Below, in pieces: positions 25,126-33,844 of a stretch of DNA of 42,067 nucleotides. Origin of the DNA: Colimorpha_A sp900556615 (lineage in GTDB: Bacteria; Bacillota; Clostridia; Oscillospirales; CAG-272). A program made the translations under genes and the position numbers. Location of the stretch: the NCBI GenBank assembly GCA_963598415.1, contig CAVBUH010000061.1, positions 1 through 42,067 of the forward strand, written 5' to 3'. The number at the start of each line of letters is the position of its first letter. Within the stretch, counting starts at the first letter, position 1. The notes under the pieces are model-generated. The model was given only the letters and a program-made list of their open reading frames with translations. It was not told where the DNA came from and searched no databases.

Positions 25126-25170
25126 TTAAGGCAACACCGCCGGGATCACAGCTTACACCTTGACAGCATA
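25126..25170 (-). repeat. Family 1 repeat fragment
   Basis: TTAAGGCAACACCGCCGGGA followed by CAGCTTACACCTTGACAGCA matches the right end, reversed. It lies just downstream of thiC. Confidence 0.7.
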
Positions 25171-25215
25171 TCTTCTTACCCATTTCCCATAAATCTTCTT
25201 CAAGTATAAACTTTA

Positions 25216-26520
25216 TTACAGAATATCGATATATTCACCGTTTAAAGCCTTATTCATACTCCTGACAGCACAGAACTTGCCGCACATAGAACAACTGTCC
25301 TCCTGTTCCGGCGCACGACTGCCGCGAATCGCCTTTGCCGTTTCGGGATCGATCGAACATTCCCACTGTTTTTCCCAATCAAAGGTACGCCTGGCGTCCG
25401 CCATGGTATCGTCGATATCTCTGGCATGAGGTAGCTTTTTCGCGATATCCGCCGCATGTGCCGCAATGCGGGCGGCGATAATTCCCTGCTTAACATCCTC
25501 GACGTTCGGCAGAGCCAAATGCTCTGCCGGTGTTACATAGCAAAGAAACGCCGCTCCGGAAGCCGCCGCGATTGCTCCGCCGATGGCAGAGGTGATATGA
25601 TCATAGCCGGGCGCAATATCGGTCACAATAGGACCGAGCACATAGAACGGAGCCCCCATGCAAACGGTCTGCTGCAGCTTCATATTAGCCTCGATCTGAT
25701 CCATCGGCATATGTCCGGGGCCTTCCACCATAACCTGAACGTCCTTTTCCCAAGCGCGTTTTGTCAGTTCTCCGAGCCGAACAAGTTCTTCAATCTGACA
25801 GACGTCTCCGGCGTCGGCAAGACAGCCGGGACGACAAGCATCACCCAAAGAGACGGTAACGTCGTATTCTCTGCAAATATCAAGAATTTCATCATAGTAT
25901 TCATAGAAAGGATTCTCTTCTCCGGTCATGCTCATCCAGGCAAAAACCAGAGAACCGCCGCGGGAAACGATATTCATTTTTCTTTTATGCTTTTTGATTT
26001 GTTCAATCGTTTTACGAGTAATCCCACAGTGAAGCGTCACAAAATCCACACCATCCTGTGCATGCAAACGAACGACGTCAATGAAATCCTTTGCTGTAAG
26101 GGTTGCCAGATCGCGCCGGTAGTGAATTACACTGTCATAGACCGGAACAGTGCCGATCATAGCAGGGCATTCGCTCGTAAGCTTACGGCGGAACGGCTGG
26201 GTATTTCCGTGAGAGGAGAGATCCATGATAGCCTCCGCTCCCATATCAACGGCAGCCATTACCTTCTGCATCTCAATATCGTAATCCTTGCAATCGCGGG
26301 ATACGCCGAGATTGACGTTAATTTTGGTACGAAGCATCGAACCGACGCCGCTTGGGTTGATACAGGTATGCAGTTTATTGGCACATATAACAACCTGACC
26401 TTTGGCAACAAAATCACGGATTTCTTCTTCGGTACGGTATTCCTTAGCGGCAACTGCCTTCATTTCGGAGGTAATGATGCCGCGCCTTGCAGCATCCATT
26501 TGGGTAGTATAGTTTCTCAT
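25216..26520 (-). CDS. thiC: Phosphomethylpyrimidine synthase ThiC
   Basis: The 434-residue radical-SAM enzyme rearranges aminoimidazole ribotide into HMP phosphate, the pyrimidine half of thiamine. Family motifs are clear: NPSGVGSMLRTKINVNLG, VTVSLGDACRPGC and VMVEGPGHMPMDQIEANM. The C-terminal iron-sulfur cysteines read CSMCGKFC (about 410-417), that is Cx2Cx3C, one residue tighter than the Cx2Cx4C of longer ThiCs. The protein is the short form without the N-terminal extension of E. coli ThiC. It is last in the operon, 270 bases after thiD, a gap holding a shrunken family 1 repeat. No separate riboswitch is visible there. Confidence 0.95.
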   Translation of the reverse strand: MRNYTTQMDAARRGIITSEMKAVAAKEYRTEEEIRDFVAKGQVVICANKLHTCINPSGVGSMLRTKINVNLGVSRDCKDYDIEMQKVMAAVDMGAEAIMDLSSHGNTQPFRRKLTSECPAMIGTVPVYDSVIHYRRDLATLTAKDFIDVVRLHAQDGVDFVTLHCGITRKTIEQIKKHKRKMNIVSRGGSLVFAWMSMTGEENPFYEYYDEILDICREYDVTVSLGDACRPGCLADAGDVCQIEELVRLGELTKRAWEKDVQVMVEGPGHMPMDQIEANMKLQQTVCMGAPFYVLGPIVTDIAPGYDHITSAIGGAIAAASGAAFLCYVTPAEHLALPNVEDVKQGIIAARIAAHAADIAKKLPHARDIDDTMADARRTFDWEKQWECSIDPETAKAIRGSRAPEQEDSCSMCGKFCAVRSMNKALNGEYIDIL

Positions 26521-26712
26521 TCAATTAAATTCCTTTCAGACAATATAGGTAAAACTGAAGACAAAGTATTCTACAGGGCTTTGTCCCGCCCCCTGCTTAA
26601 GAGTTTCAGGCTTTAACAAATCTTTTTTAGAAATGCCCTTTAAAATCATTGCGGGTTTTAGAGTAATTTTTTCAATAAGCACCCAAAATAGGGTTTGAAT
26701 CAAAGTCCCAAC

Positions 26713-26786
26713 TTAAGGCAATACCGAAAATATGCAAGCAGCTTTGCTGTCAAGGCGTTAGCCGCAAACCCGGCGGTGTTGCCTTA
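26713..26786 (+). repeat. Family 1 repeat, internally deleted (74 bp)
   Basis: Both ends, TTAAGGCAATACCG and GGCGGTGTTGCCTTA, are kept and about 105 central bases are missing. It lies three bases beyond the thiD stop codon, within the thi operon. Confidence 0.82.
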
Positions 26787-26789
26787 TCT

Positions 26790-27605
26790 TTATTTACATT
26801 TATCCTGAAAAAAACAGGAAGAAAGACAAAAGGCATGGTTCATCGGTCCGGAGCCTTGTCCTAAATCCAGCATAGCAGAAAGTGCACCGGAAATATAGTC
26901 CTTCGCTCTTCCGACAGCTTCCGTGAGAGCAAATCCTTTAGCAAGATTGGCGGCGACAGCACTTGATAAAGTACACCCGGTACCGTGAGTATTGGGGTTT
27001 TCAATGCGTTTCCCATGAAACCACATCGCCTGACCGTTCTGATACAGCAAATCGTCAGCATCGCTGATACTGTGTCCTCCTTTAAGCAGTACGGCGCAGT
27101 CATAGGTATTGCCAATCTGCTTTGCCGCTTTCTGCATATCCTCTTTCGTTTCAATGGAAAGACCGGAGAGAACCTGTGCTTCGGAGATGTTCGGTGTAAT
27201 AAGAGCGGCGATCGGAAAAATTTCCTCTGCCAGCATTTTGACCGCGTCGGTTTTTATGAGAGAAGAACCGCTCGTTGCCGCCATGACCGGATCTACAACA
27301 ATATGCTTCGCCTTATAATAACGCAGCCTATCTGCGATCACACGAATCAGTTCAGCGGAGGACACCATACCGATTTTAACGGCGTCGGGAAAAATATCCT
27401 CAAATACAGCATCAATCTGCTGCTTTAAAAATTCGGGAGAAGCTTCTTGAATCGCCCTTACTCCGGTCGTGTTCTGAGCCGTCAAGGCGGTAACCGCGCT
27501 CATAGCAAAAACCCCATTCATTGTCATCGTTTTAATATCGGCTTGAATTCCCGCTCCTCCGCTGGAATCGCTGCCTGCGATGGATAATGCCGTCTTCATT
27601 TTCAT
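26790..27605 (-). CDS. thiD: Hydroxymethylpyrimidine (phosphate) kinase ThiD
   Basis: The 271-residue ribokinase-fold enzyme phosphorylates HMP and HMP-P to HMP pyrophosphate for coupling by ThiE. Motifs include the N-terminal SIAGSDSSGGAGIQADIKTM, VVDPVMAATSG (about 115) and the anion hole/catalytic GTGCTLSSAVAANLA near residue 210. The start overlaps the thiE stop by four bases. The last 15 residues after NHAFCL are Cys-rich and unlike most family members, with no effect on the active site expected. Confidence 0.95.
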   Translation of the reverse strand: MKMKTALSIAGSDSSGGAGIQADIKTMTMNGVFAMSAVTALTAQNTTGVRAIQEASPEFLKQQIDAVFEDIFPDAVKIGMVSSAELIRVIADRLRYYKAKHIVVDPVMAATSGSSLIKTDAVKMLAEEIFPIAALITPNISEAQVLSGLSIETKEDMQKAAKQIGNTYDCAVLLKGGHSISDADDLLYQNGQAMWFHGKRIENPNTHGTGCTLSSAVAANLAKGFALTEAVGRAKDYISGALSAMLDLGQGSGPMNHAFCLSSCFFQDKCK

Positions 27606-28237
27606 TTTTCAGTCAGTTCCTTTGCAAGCGTCAGCAGAATTTCCGCTTCCGTCTTCGGGCTCTCTGCTTTCATAATAGCAGATACCACGCAAATTCCCGC
27701 AATCGGAATTTCTTTGAGAATCCCAACATTGTTTTTATTCAGTCCGCCTATAGCATTGACAGGAATCGGAACTGCATGGCAAATTGCGTTGAGGGTTTCA
27801 ACAGAGGTAAGCACGGTTCTGACCTTTGTTGTTGTAGGATAAATTGCTCCCACGCCGAGATAATCCGCCCCCTGTCCGAATGCCTCCAGCGCTTGCGGTA
27901 CGGTCTTTGTCGTCGCTCCGATAATGAAACCGTCACCGAGAATTTTGCGGGCTGCATCAATCGGCATATCGCTCTGTCCGAGATGAACACCTTCTGCTCC
28001 TATAACCTGCGCCACGTCAATGCGATCGTCAATGATGAGAGGAATCTTGTATTGAGTTGTCAACCTATGTACTTTTTCTGCAAGCGAAATATATTCTCTT
28101 GTCGTCTTATCCTTCTCACGCAGCTGCAAAAGCGTTACACCGCCTTTTAAGGCTTCTTCTGTTCGGCGCAGAAACTCTTCCTCATCATAATTTGTGCTGT
28201 CAGTAATAAAATAGAGGGTCGTATCAAAATTTCTCAT
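27602..28237 (-). CDS. thiE: Thiamine-phosphate synthase ThiE
   Basis: The 211-residue TIM-barrel enzyme joins HMP pyrophosphate and thiazole phosphate into thiamine phosphate. Typical motifs are LQLREKDKTTREY (about 38-50), LIIDDRIDVAQVIGAEGVHL, LGVGAIYPTTTK and PVNAIGGL. Start ATG at 28237 is behind GAGGAG, 12 bases after the thiH stop. Length and catalytic residues are normal. Confidence 0.95.
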   Translation of the reverse strand: MRNFDTTLYFITDSTNYDEEEFLRRTEEALKGGVTLLQLREKDKTTREYISLAEKVHRLTTQYKIPLIIDDRIDVAQVIGAEGVHLGQSDMPIDAARKILGDGFIIGATTKTVPQALEAFGQGADYLGVGAIYPTTTKVRTVLTSVETLNAICHAVPIPVNAIGGLNKNNVGILKEIPIAGICVVSAIMKAESPKTEAEILLTLAKELTEK

Positions 28238-28249
28238 TTACTTTTCTCC

Positions 28250-29506
28250 TCACATGTAAAGATAGTCGTTCAAGACCGGCTGCAAGCCCTCGTCCGCGAT
28301 ATCCTGATACATTCGGTTAAAGCTTCGGTTATCGTCAATTTCAAATTGCTCGTCTCCCCTTTCCTTGTCGGTTTTCTTTCCGCTGTATTTGCTTTCATGA
28401 TCGCCGATACCCGTAGAAACACCGGCGGACACCTTTGTTGCAGCGATTTTTACAATACCGTTACGAAAGCCGGCGCTCTCGCGGGAAGATACCGTAATAC
28501 CGACATAAGGTAAAAAAATACGGTATGCACAGATAATTTGACAAAGCTGTTTCTCATGAACATCAAGGGGATTAATTTTATCATTATTGATGATAGGACG
28601 AAGACGGGGACAGGACAGCGACATCTCCGCGTGAGGATATTTACGCTGTAAATAAAAAACGTGCAAAGCGCTTGCCAAAGCGTCCCTCCGGAAGTCGGAA
28701 AGCCCTAAAAGCGCCGAGAACGCGACACCCCGCATACCGCCCCGCAAGGCACGCTCCTGTGCGTCAAAGCGGTAAGGCCATACGCGCTTGTGTCCGAGAA
28801 GATGAAGCTGTTCATATTTTTCTGCGTCATAGGTTTCCTGAAAAACCGTTACATAGTCCGCGCCGCATTCGTGAAGATACTGATATTCATCGGTATTGAC
28901 GGGGTAAATTTCCAACCCTACCATGCGGAAATATTTTCGTGCCAGCCTGCATGCCTCTCCGATATACTCCACACTGCTTTGTGAGCGGCTCTCTCCCGTG
29001 AGAATAAGGATTTCCTCCATTCCGCTGTCGGAAATAATTTTCATCTCCTTTTCAATCTGCTCTGCTGTAAGCTTCATGCGATTGATATGGTTATAACAGT
29101 TAAATCCGCAGTAAACGCAATAATTCTCACAGTAATTGGCTATATAAAGAGGAGTAAACAGGTACACGGTATTACCGAAATGCCTACCGGTTTCAAGACG
29201 GGCTCTCTCTGCCATCTGCTCTAAAAACGGCTCTGCCGCGGGAGAGAGCAAAGCTTTGAAATCTTCTATGGAACAGGTATCGTGTTCCATAGCCGTCTGC
29301 ACGTCTCCTGCCGTATATTTAGTATAATCGTAGGAATGCATCTGCTCCATCACGTTTTTGCATATATCCGACTCAATAATTTCCATTCCGGGCAGATATT
29401 CCATATGATTTTTTCTGCATGAAGGATCGGATTCGATTCTGTGTTTTTTAGCAAGCTCTTCGGCGGACAGGTATTCCGAATCGACAAGAAAACGATTTTC
29501 TTCCAT
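28250..29506 (-). CDS. thiH: 2-iminoacetate synthase ThiH (radical SAM)
   Basis: The 418-residue enzyme cleaves tyrosine to dehydroglycine, the glycine-derived part of the thiazole ring in anaerobes. The radical-SAM cluster motif CENYCVYC lies at about 125-132. ILTGESRSQSSVEYI and YPVNTDEYQYLHECGADYVT follow as expected. ATG at 29506 is preferred to the upstream GTG at 29524 because GAGGAGGAG sits just before it. The presence of ThiH, not the glycine oxidase ThiO, fits an anaerobe. Confidence 0.95.
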   Translation of the reverse strand: MEENRFLVDSEYLSAEELAKKHRIESDPSCRKNHMEYLPGMEIIESDICKNVMEQMHSYDYTKYTAGDVQTAMEHDTCSIEDFKALLSPAAEPFLEQMAERARLETGRHFGNTVYLFTPLYIANYCENYCVYCGFNCYNHINRMKLTAEQIEKEMKIISDSGMEEILILTGESRSQSSVEYIGEACRLARKYFRMVGLEIYPVNTDEYQYLHECGADYVTVFQETYDAEKYEQLHLLGHKRVWPYRFDAQERALRGGMRGVAFSALLGLSDFRRDALASALHVFYLQRKYPHAEMSLSCPRLRPIINNDKINPLDVHEKQLCQIICAYRIFLPYVGITVSSRESAGFRNGIVKIAATKVSAGVSTGIGDHESKYSGKKTDKERGDEQFEIDDNRSFNRMYQDIADEGLQPVLNDYLYM

Positions 29507-29516
29507 TATCTCCTCC

Positions 29517-30287
29517 TCAATCACGCAAAAAACCGGTCAAAGGATCGGAGGACGACGCACCGCGGGTAAGCACTCTTCCAAGTCCGGAAAGATAAGCTTT
29601 TCTCCCCGCTTCAATCGCCTGCTTAAACGCCGACGCCATCAAGGTCAGATCTCCCGCCGTTGCAAGCGCGGTATTTGCCATAATCGCCGCCGCCCCCATC
29701 TCCATAGCTTCACAAGCCTGCGATGGCTTTCCGATACCGGCGTCAACGATAATGGGAAGATCGATTTCGTCAATCAAAATTTGAATAAATTCTTTGGTAG
29801 CAAGACCTTTATTGGAACCGATAGGAGAAGCCAACGGCATAACGGCTGCCGCTCCTGCATTCACAAGATCCCGGGCGGTATTCAAGTCAGGGTACATATA
29901 CGGCATCACAACAAAGCCCTCATTGGAAAGTATTTCCGTCGCCTTTACGGTTTCCTGATTGTCGGGAAGCAGATATTTTGAATCGCGCATAATTTCAATT
30001 TTAATAAAATTTCCGCATCCCATTTCTCTGGCAAGCCGGGCAATACGCACGGCTTCGCCGGCATTTCTTGCTCCTGAAGTATTGGGAAGCAGTGTGATTC
30101 CCTTGGGAATATAATCCAGAATGCTTTCCTGTTCTTTCGTATTGGCACGCCTTACCGCAAGTGTGATCATTTGCGCACCTGCATCCTTAACCGCCGCCTC
30201 AATCAGCTTCATAGAATATTTTCCCGAACCGAGAATAAATCGGGAGTTAAATTCATAACCTCCGATTATCAGTTTATCGTTGTTCAT
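29517..30287 (-). CDS. thiG: Thiazole synthase ThiG
   Basis: The 256-residue TIM-barrel enzyme assembles thiazole phosphate from deoxyxylulose phosphate, dehydroglycine and ThiS thiocarboxylate. It begins MNNDKLIIGGYEFNSRFILG, then has the catalytic lysine region FIKIEIMRD (about 103-111) and the phosphate-binding PIIVDAGIGKPSQACEAMEMGA. The ATG at 30287 is behind GAGGAAG and gives the usual N-terminus. It sits between thiF (25-base gap) and thiH. Confidence 0.95.
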   Translation of the reverse strand: MNNDKLIIGGYEFNSRFILGSGKYSMKLIEAAVKDAGAQMITLAVRRANTKEQESILDYIPKGITLLPNTSGARNAGEAVRIARLAREMGCGNFIKIEIMRDSKYLLPDNQETVKATEILSNEGFVVMPYMYPDLNTARDLVNAGAAAVMPLASPIGSNKGLATKEFIQILIDEIDLPIIVDAGIGKPSQACEAMEMGAAAIMANTALATAGDLTLMASAFKQAIEAGRKAYLSGLGRVLTRGASSSDPLTGFLRD

Positions 30288-30312
30288 TGTTCTTCCTCTT
30301 TCTTGGATAAAT

Positions 30313-30957
30313 TTATACATCAAGCTTACCTGATAAAATACGTACAACGGTATGCGCCTGATGCGCGGCACACAATGCCACGCGGGGGGAAACGAGTCCG
30401 ATACCGTCCGATACATCGCTGACGCCGTCTCCGCACAGATAGAACCGCTCAGCCGTCCTGCGCGTCTTTATCGCATTGGCGCTCTCAAGTCCTGCCATAC
30501 CGGACGCCGCCACCAAGTACTTATCCGGCATTTTCTCCAATACGATATTGGCCAGCATTGCCTTTTCTGCAGCGTCATCAAAGGCTTCGCAGATAATGTC
30601 CGCCTCTTTCAAAAGACTCCCGGCGTTTTCCTCTGTAATCCGTTCGATATGCATTTCCGCTTCAACATACGGCGCGATTTCTTTCAGATTCTCAGCAAGC
30701 GCTTTCGTTTTGTATTCGCCGATCTGTACTGCTTTGTATTGCTGACGATGCAGATTCGTGATATCCACCTTATCAAAATCAATCAAAATCAGTTTTCCGA
30801 TTCCCGTACGGGCAAGGAATAGAGCGATGTGGGAACCAAGCCCGCCCAGTCCGCATATGGCAACCGAGGCGGCGGAAAGCGCCTTCTGCAACTCTGCACC
30901 GTGCCGTTTTTCAAGCGCCCCCATCCATTCTTCTTTTGTAGGAATCAGTTCAGCCAC
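30313..30957 (-). CDS. thiF: ThiS adenylyltransferase ThiF (short form)
   Basis: The 214-residue E1-like protein adenylates the C-terminus of ThiS so that sulfur can be loaded. The nucleotide loop VAICGLGGLGSHIALFLARTG (about 33-53) and LILIDFDKVDITNLHRQQY (about 57-75) are intact. The zinc-binding CxxC pairs of longer ThiF/MoeB proteins are absent, as in the short clostridial type. I chose the GTG at 30957, which overlaps the end of thiS. This gives ELIPTKEEWMGALEKRHG near the N-terminus. Confidence 0.9.
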   Translation of the reverse strand: MAELIPTKEEWMGALEKRHGAELQKALSAASVAICGLGGLGSHIALFLARTGIGKLILIDFDKVDITNLHRQQYKAVQIGEYKTKALAENLKEIAPYVEAEMHIERITEENAGSLLKEADIICEAFDDAAEKAMLANIVLEKMPDKYLVAASGMAGLESANAIKTRRTAERFYLCGDGVSDVSDGIGLVSPRVALCAAHQAHTVVRILSGKLDV

Positions 30958-31144
30958 CCCCCACAAAGCTGACAATCTCAATACTGTCACCGTCTTCCAA
31001 AATCGTCCGATCATATTGTATTTTAGGCACAATTTCTCCGTTGCGCTCGACAGCGATTTTCTTTATATCGTAATTTGCAGTCAGCAAATATTCCGTCAGC
31101 GTACTGCCTGCTATGACAAGGCGCTCTCCGTTTACTTTTACCAT
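30950..31144 (-). CDS. thiS: Sulfur carrier protein ThiS
   Basis: The 64-residue ubiquitin-like carrier ends in the required Gly-Gly (VGGG). Its C-terminal glycine is adenylated by ThiF and thiocarboxylated to donate sulfur to ThiG. ATG at 31144 is preceded by GAGGTGAGGAG. It is the first gene after the TPP riboswitch terminator, and its end overlaps thiF. Confidence 0.94.
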   Translation of the reverse strand: MVKVNGERLVIAGSTLTEYLLTANYDIKKIAVERNGEIVPKIQYDRTILEDGDSIEIVSFVGGG

Positions 31145-31172
31145 TTTCTCCTCACCTCCGAAAAACTGCAAC

Positions 31173-31203
31173 AAAAAAGGAAGCCACCGATTCGACAGCT
31201 TCC
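31173..31203 (-). terminator. Terminator of the TPP riboswitch
   Basis: The minus strand GGAAGC...GCTTCC stem is followed by TTTTTTG. It is placed between the aptamer and thiS, so TPP binding would stop transcription before the operon. Confidence 0.85.
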
Positions 31204-31243
31204 GTAAATTCCATGTTTCTCCCAATAGTCTTTTTATATCAGG

Positions 31244-31339
31244 CATCCCTACGTTGGCATTATCCAAATCAGGTTCTCGGTCGAAGGTTCTACCTTCCTC
31301 TCAGCCTGTCCGCACAGATACGTGCATCAAGCTCCCGCT
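31244..31339 (-). ncRNA. TPP riboswitch (thi-box)
   Basis: The minus strand contains CTGAGAGGAAGG, ACCGAGAACCTGATTTGG and ATAATGCCAACGTAGGGA, the conserved thi-box core. It controls all seven thi genes. Confidence 0.97.
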
Positions 31340-31357
31340 ATTCTATTGCTATAGATT

Positions 31358-31386
31358 ATTATACACTATCCCGATCATAAATGCAA
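31358..31386 (-). promoter_or_regulatory. Promoter of the thi operon
   Basis: TTGCAT (31386-31381) and TATAAT (31363-31358) on the minus strand are 17 bases apart, directly upstream of the TPP aptamer. Confidence 0.85.
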
Positions 31387-31464
31387 GAGGTTTTAAAATT
31401 TTTTCGGAATCCTTATTGACGATTGGCACTCTGCTATTTTATACCGCAAAAAAATATAAACCTA

Positions 31465-31493
31465 TTGCAATTCAAAACCGTTTGATGTATAAT
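31465..31493 (+). promoter_or_regulatory. Promoter of the anion permease gene
   Basis: TTGCAA (31465-31470) and TATAAT (31488-31493) are separated by 17 bases. The likely start codon at 31544 follows a GGAG site. Confidence 0.85.
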
Positions 31494-31543
31494 ACCTCGG
31501 TGTGAAAATTCACAATCAGTCATTCCGGAATATTGGAGATAAC

Positions 31544-32707
31544 ATGGTAATACATATCAAACATCAAAAAAACAGCTTGCTTTTGAGAAAAGCGGCTGCA
31601 TTTCTGAAAAACAATACGGTTCTTGCCGTAGCTGTGACGGCAGCGGCGGTAACCTCCTTCATAGTACCTCCCGATTCGGCATATATCGAATATTTTGATT
31701 TCAAAACGCTCACCTGCCTTTTCTGCACACTTGCCGTAATCTGCGCTTTGAAAAATATTAATTTCTTTACCATCGCGGCAAAAAAAATTGTTTTTCTTAC
31801 CGGGGACATAAGAAAAGCGATTATTTCTATTGTTGTCATTACTTTTATCGGTTCTATGCTGATAGCCAACGATATGGCTCTTCTCACCTTTCTTCCGCTT
31901 GGATATTTTGTTCTCTCCTCTGCGGGGCAGAAAAAGTATATGATATTCACCTTTATTATGCAGAATATAGGAGCGAATCTCGGCGGAATGCTCACCCCGT
32001 TCGGCAATCCTCAGAATCTTTATTTATACAATAAATTTAATATTCCGAGCGGACAATTCATGGAGATTATGGCTATTCCCTTTGCCTCAGCAATCGTCTT
32101 GATTCTCCTGAGCTGCTTTGTTTTTGTAAAAAAAGAGAAAATCACAGTCAGCGACAACCTTGATGACAGACTTCCCCTCGGGAAAACGATCCTATATCTT
32201 GCTCTTTTCGCATTTTCGATTGTTATTGTTTTCAGAATAATTCCCTATTGGACAGGACTGATTATCATTCCGGCGGTTCTCTTCCTTACCGACCGGAAAG
32301 CGCTTCGCTCGGTTGATTATGGTCTGCTTTTGACCTTTGTCTGCTTTTTCATTTTCTCCGGAAATATGTCGCGTATCCATTCGGTAAACAGATTTATTTC
32401 GTCTTTACTTGAAAAGAATACGCTTATAGTAAGCGTTCTTTCCTGTCAGATCATAAGCAATGTACCTTCGGCAATATTACTTTCCGGCTTTACCGGCAAT
32501 TATCGCGCTTTGCTTTACGGAGTCAATATAGGAGGCACGGGAACTCTCATCGCTTCGCTTGCTAGTCTTATAACCTTCAGACAGTATTGTGCTGCGGAAC
32601 CTTCTGGGGCAAAAAAATACCTCCTTTATTTCAGCGCGCTCAATTTCGTTTTTCTTATTATCATGACTCTCATTTGCCTGTTGATTTTAGGCAATACCGC
32701 ACAATGA
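31544..32707 (+). CDS. Anion permease of the SLC13/ArsB (ion transporter) superfamily
   Basis: The 387-residue protein has about ten membrane segments in two repeats. The characteristic NDMALLTFLPLG (first half) and QNIGANLGGMLTPFGNPQNLYLY resemble the Asn/Gly re-entrant loops of ArsB, NhaD and SLC13 carriers. The second-half equivalent is SCQIISNVPSAILLSGF. Substrate is unknown (dicarboxylate, sulfate or arsenite are family options). ATG at 31544 is chosen for TTGGAG upstream. The last codons (LGNTAQ) and the stop lie inside a family 1 repeat, so the natural C-terminus has been replaced or trimmed by the insertion. Confidence 0.82.
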   Translation: MVIHIKHQKNSLLLRKAAAFLKNNTVLAVAVTAAAVTSFIVPPDSAYIEYFDFKTLTCLFCTLAVICALKNINFFTIAAKKIVFLTGDIRKAIISIVVITFIGSMLIANDMALLTFLPLGYFVLSSAGQKKYMIFTFIMQNIGANLGGMLTPFGNPQNLYLYNKFNIPSGQFMEIMAIPFASAIVLILLSCFVFVKKEKITVSDNLDDRLPLGKTILYLALFAFSIVIVFRIIPYWTGLIIIPAVLFLTDRKALRSVDYGLLLTFVCFFIFSGNMSRIHSVNRFISSLLEKNTLIVSVLSCQIISNVPSAILLSGFTGNYRALLYGVNIGGTGTLIASLASLITFRQYCAAEPSGAKKYLLYFSALNFVFLIIMTLICLLILGNTAQ

Positions 32708-32862
32708 TTGCTGCGTAGCTGCGCGCCGGATTTTTCGTCAGACGATACCAATAGAGGAGACAAGAGTGGCTCCTCTGCCATGAAATTGGTGAAATATGGC
32801 GGAATAGAGGCAGCATATGCGCAGCAAAGGTGTTAGCCTCACACCCCGGCGGTATTCCTTTA
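32687..32862 (+). repeat. Family 1 repeat, overlapping the permease 3' end
   Basis: TTTTAGGCAATACCGCACAAT opens it without an intact TTAA. It closes near GGCGGTATTCCTTTA. The permease stop TGA is base 19-21 of the repeat. Confidence 0.87.
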
Positions 32863-33035
32863 TAAAGTCTGCCATTTGAGTATAGCGTTTCAGGGCTGCT
32901 GCACAGAATGTCAACGCTTGGTAAGGTATTTAATTTAGAAACAGCATCTAATGCGCTGAATTACTCAACATTGGCAAAAGCAAAATTGTGGTTCTTGAGT
33001 GTTATCATGTAGAAAGTGTTTAGGGAGTGGAGGTT

Positions 33036-33761
33036 ATGGAACCGTTACATATTCTGTTTCTCATTTTAATTGGGGCCGGATCCGGCTTTGTCCAAAGGAT
33101 AAGCGGCTTCGGGCTTGGAATATTCGCTATGGTGTTTTTGCCGCATTTTATGCCATCGCACACCGCTGCGGCGTCGATATCATCACTTTTTTCCTGCGCA
33201 ACGGCAACCTATAATAGCGTTCGCTACCATAAAAATGTTGCGTTCAAAACCGTCTTTCCGATGGTATGTGCCGCCTTGCCCATTATCCCCATCGCCATCC
33301 ATTTTTCGTCGGTTGTGTCGGGAGATATTTTTAAAATATTGCTTGGTGTTGTGTTGATAGCTTTGAGCTTTTATTTTATGTTCTTTAACAAACGTATCAA
33401 AATAAAGCCGAATTTCCAAAACGGACTTTTGGCGGGCGCGATGGGAGGAATATTGGGGGGACTGTTTTCCACGGGAGGTCCCCCAGCGGTACTGTATCTG
33501 AGCAATGCGACCAAGGATAACATTACGTATTTTGCGACCATTCAGTTTTATTTCTGCTTTACAAATCTGTATGCAACGACCATGCGTGTCGTAAATGGTA
33601 TCATCACCACCGATATTTTGCTTTACGCCGTTATAGGAATGATCGGCTGTATGGTGGGCAATTTTATCGGCAGGAATGTCTTTGACAAGTTCGATTCGGA
33701 CAGATTAAAACAGATTATATACATCGGTATGATAATAAGCGGGGTATTGATGTTCTCTTAA
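33036..33761 (+). CDS. TauE/SafE-family sulfite/sulfonate exporter-like permease
   Basis: The 241-residue membrane protein has about seven to eight helices in two related halves. The family signatures are GAGSGFVQRISGFGLGIFAMVFLP at the N-terminus (written here as GAGSGFVQRI then SGFGLG) and LLAGAMGGILGGLFSTGGPP in the middle. The family exports or imports small organosulfur or sulfite anions. The exact substrate is unknown. ATG at 33036 follows GGAGTGGAGG. It stands alone downstream of a family 1 repeat. Confidence 0.88.
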   Translation: MEPLHILFLILIGAGSGFVQRISGFGLGIFAMVFLPHFMPSHTAAASISSLFSCATATYNSVRYHKNVAFKTVFPMVCAALPIIPIAIHFSSVVSGDIFKILLGVVLIALSFYFMFFNKRIKIKPNFQNGLLAGAMGGILGGLFSTGGPPAVLYLSNATKDNITYFATIQFYFCFTNLYATTMRVVNGIITTDILLYAVIGMIGCMVGNFIGRNVFDKFDSDRLKQIIYIGMIISGVLMFS

Positions 33762-33844
33762 CTCCGCGATTTCATTCGAAGATACAAAAAGGATGTCGGC
33801 AGAAGCATCAACTCCCGATAAGGAAACATTCTATTAAGAATAAA

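Noticed and set aside
25456..26616. 386-codon plus-strand frame opposite thiC
   Set aside because: Antisense shadow of thiC with no recognisable domain.
26521..26789. Second TPP riboswitch before thiC
   Set aside because: No CTGAGA or thi-box core on the minus strand in this gap.
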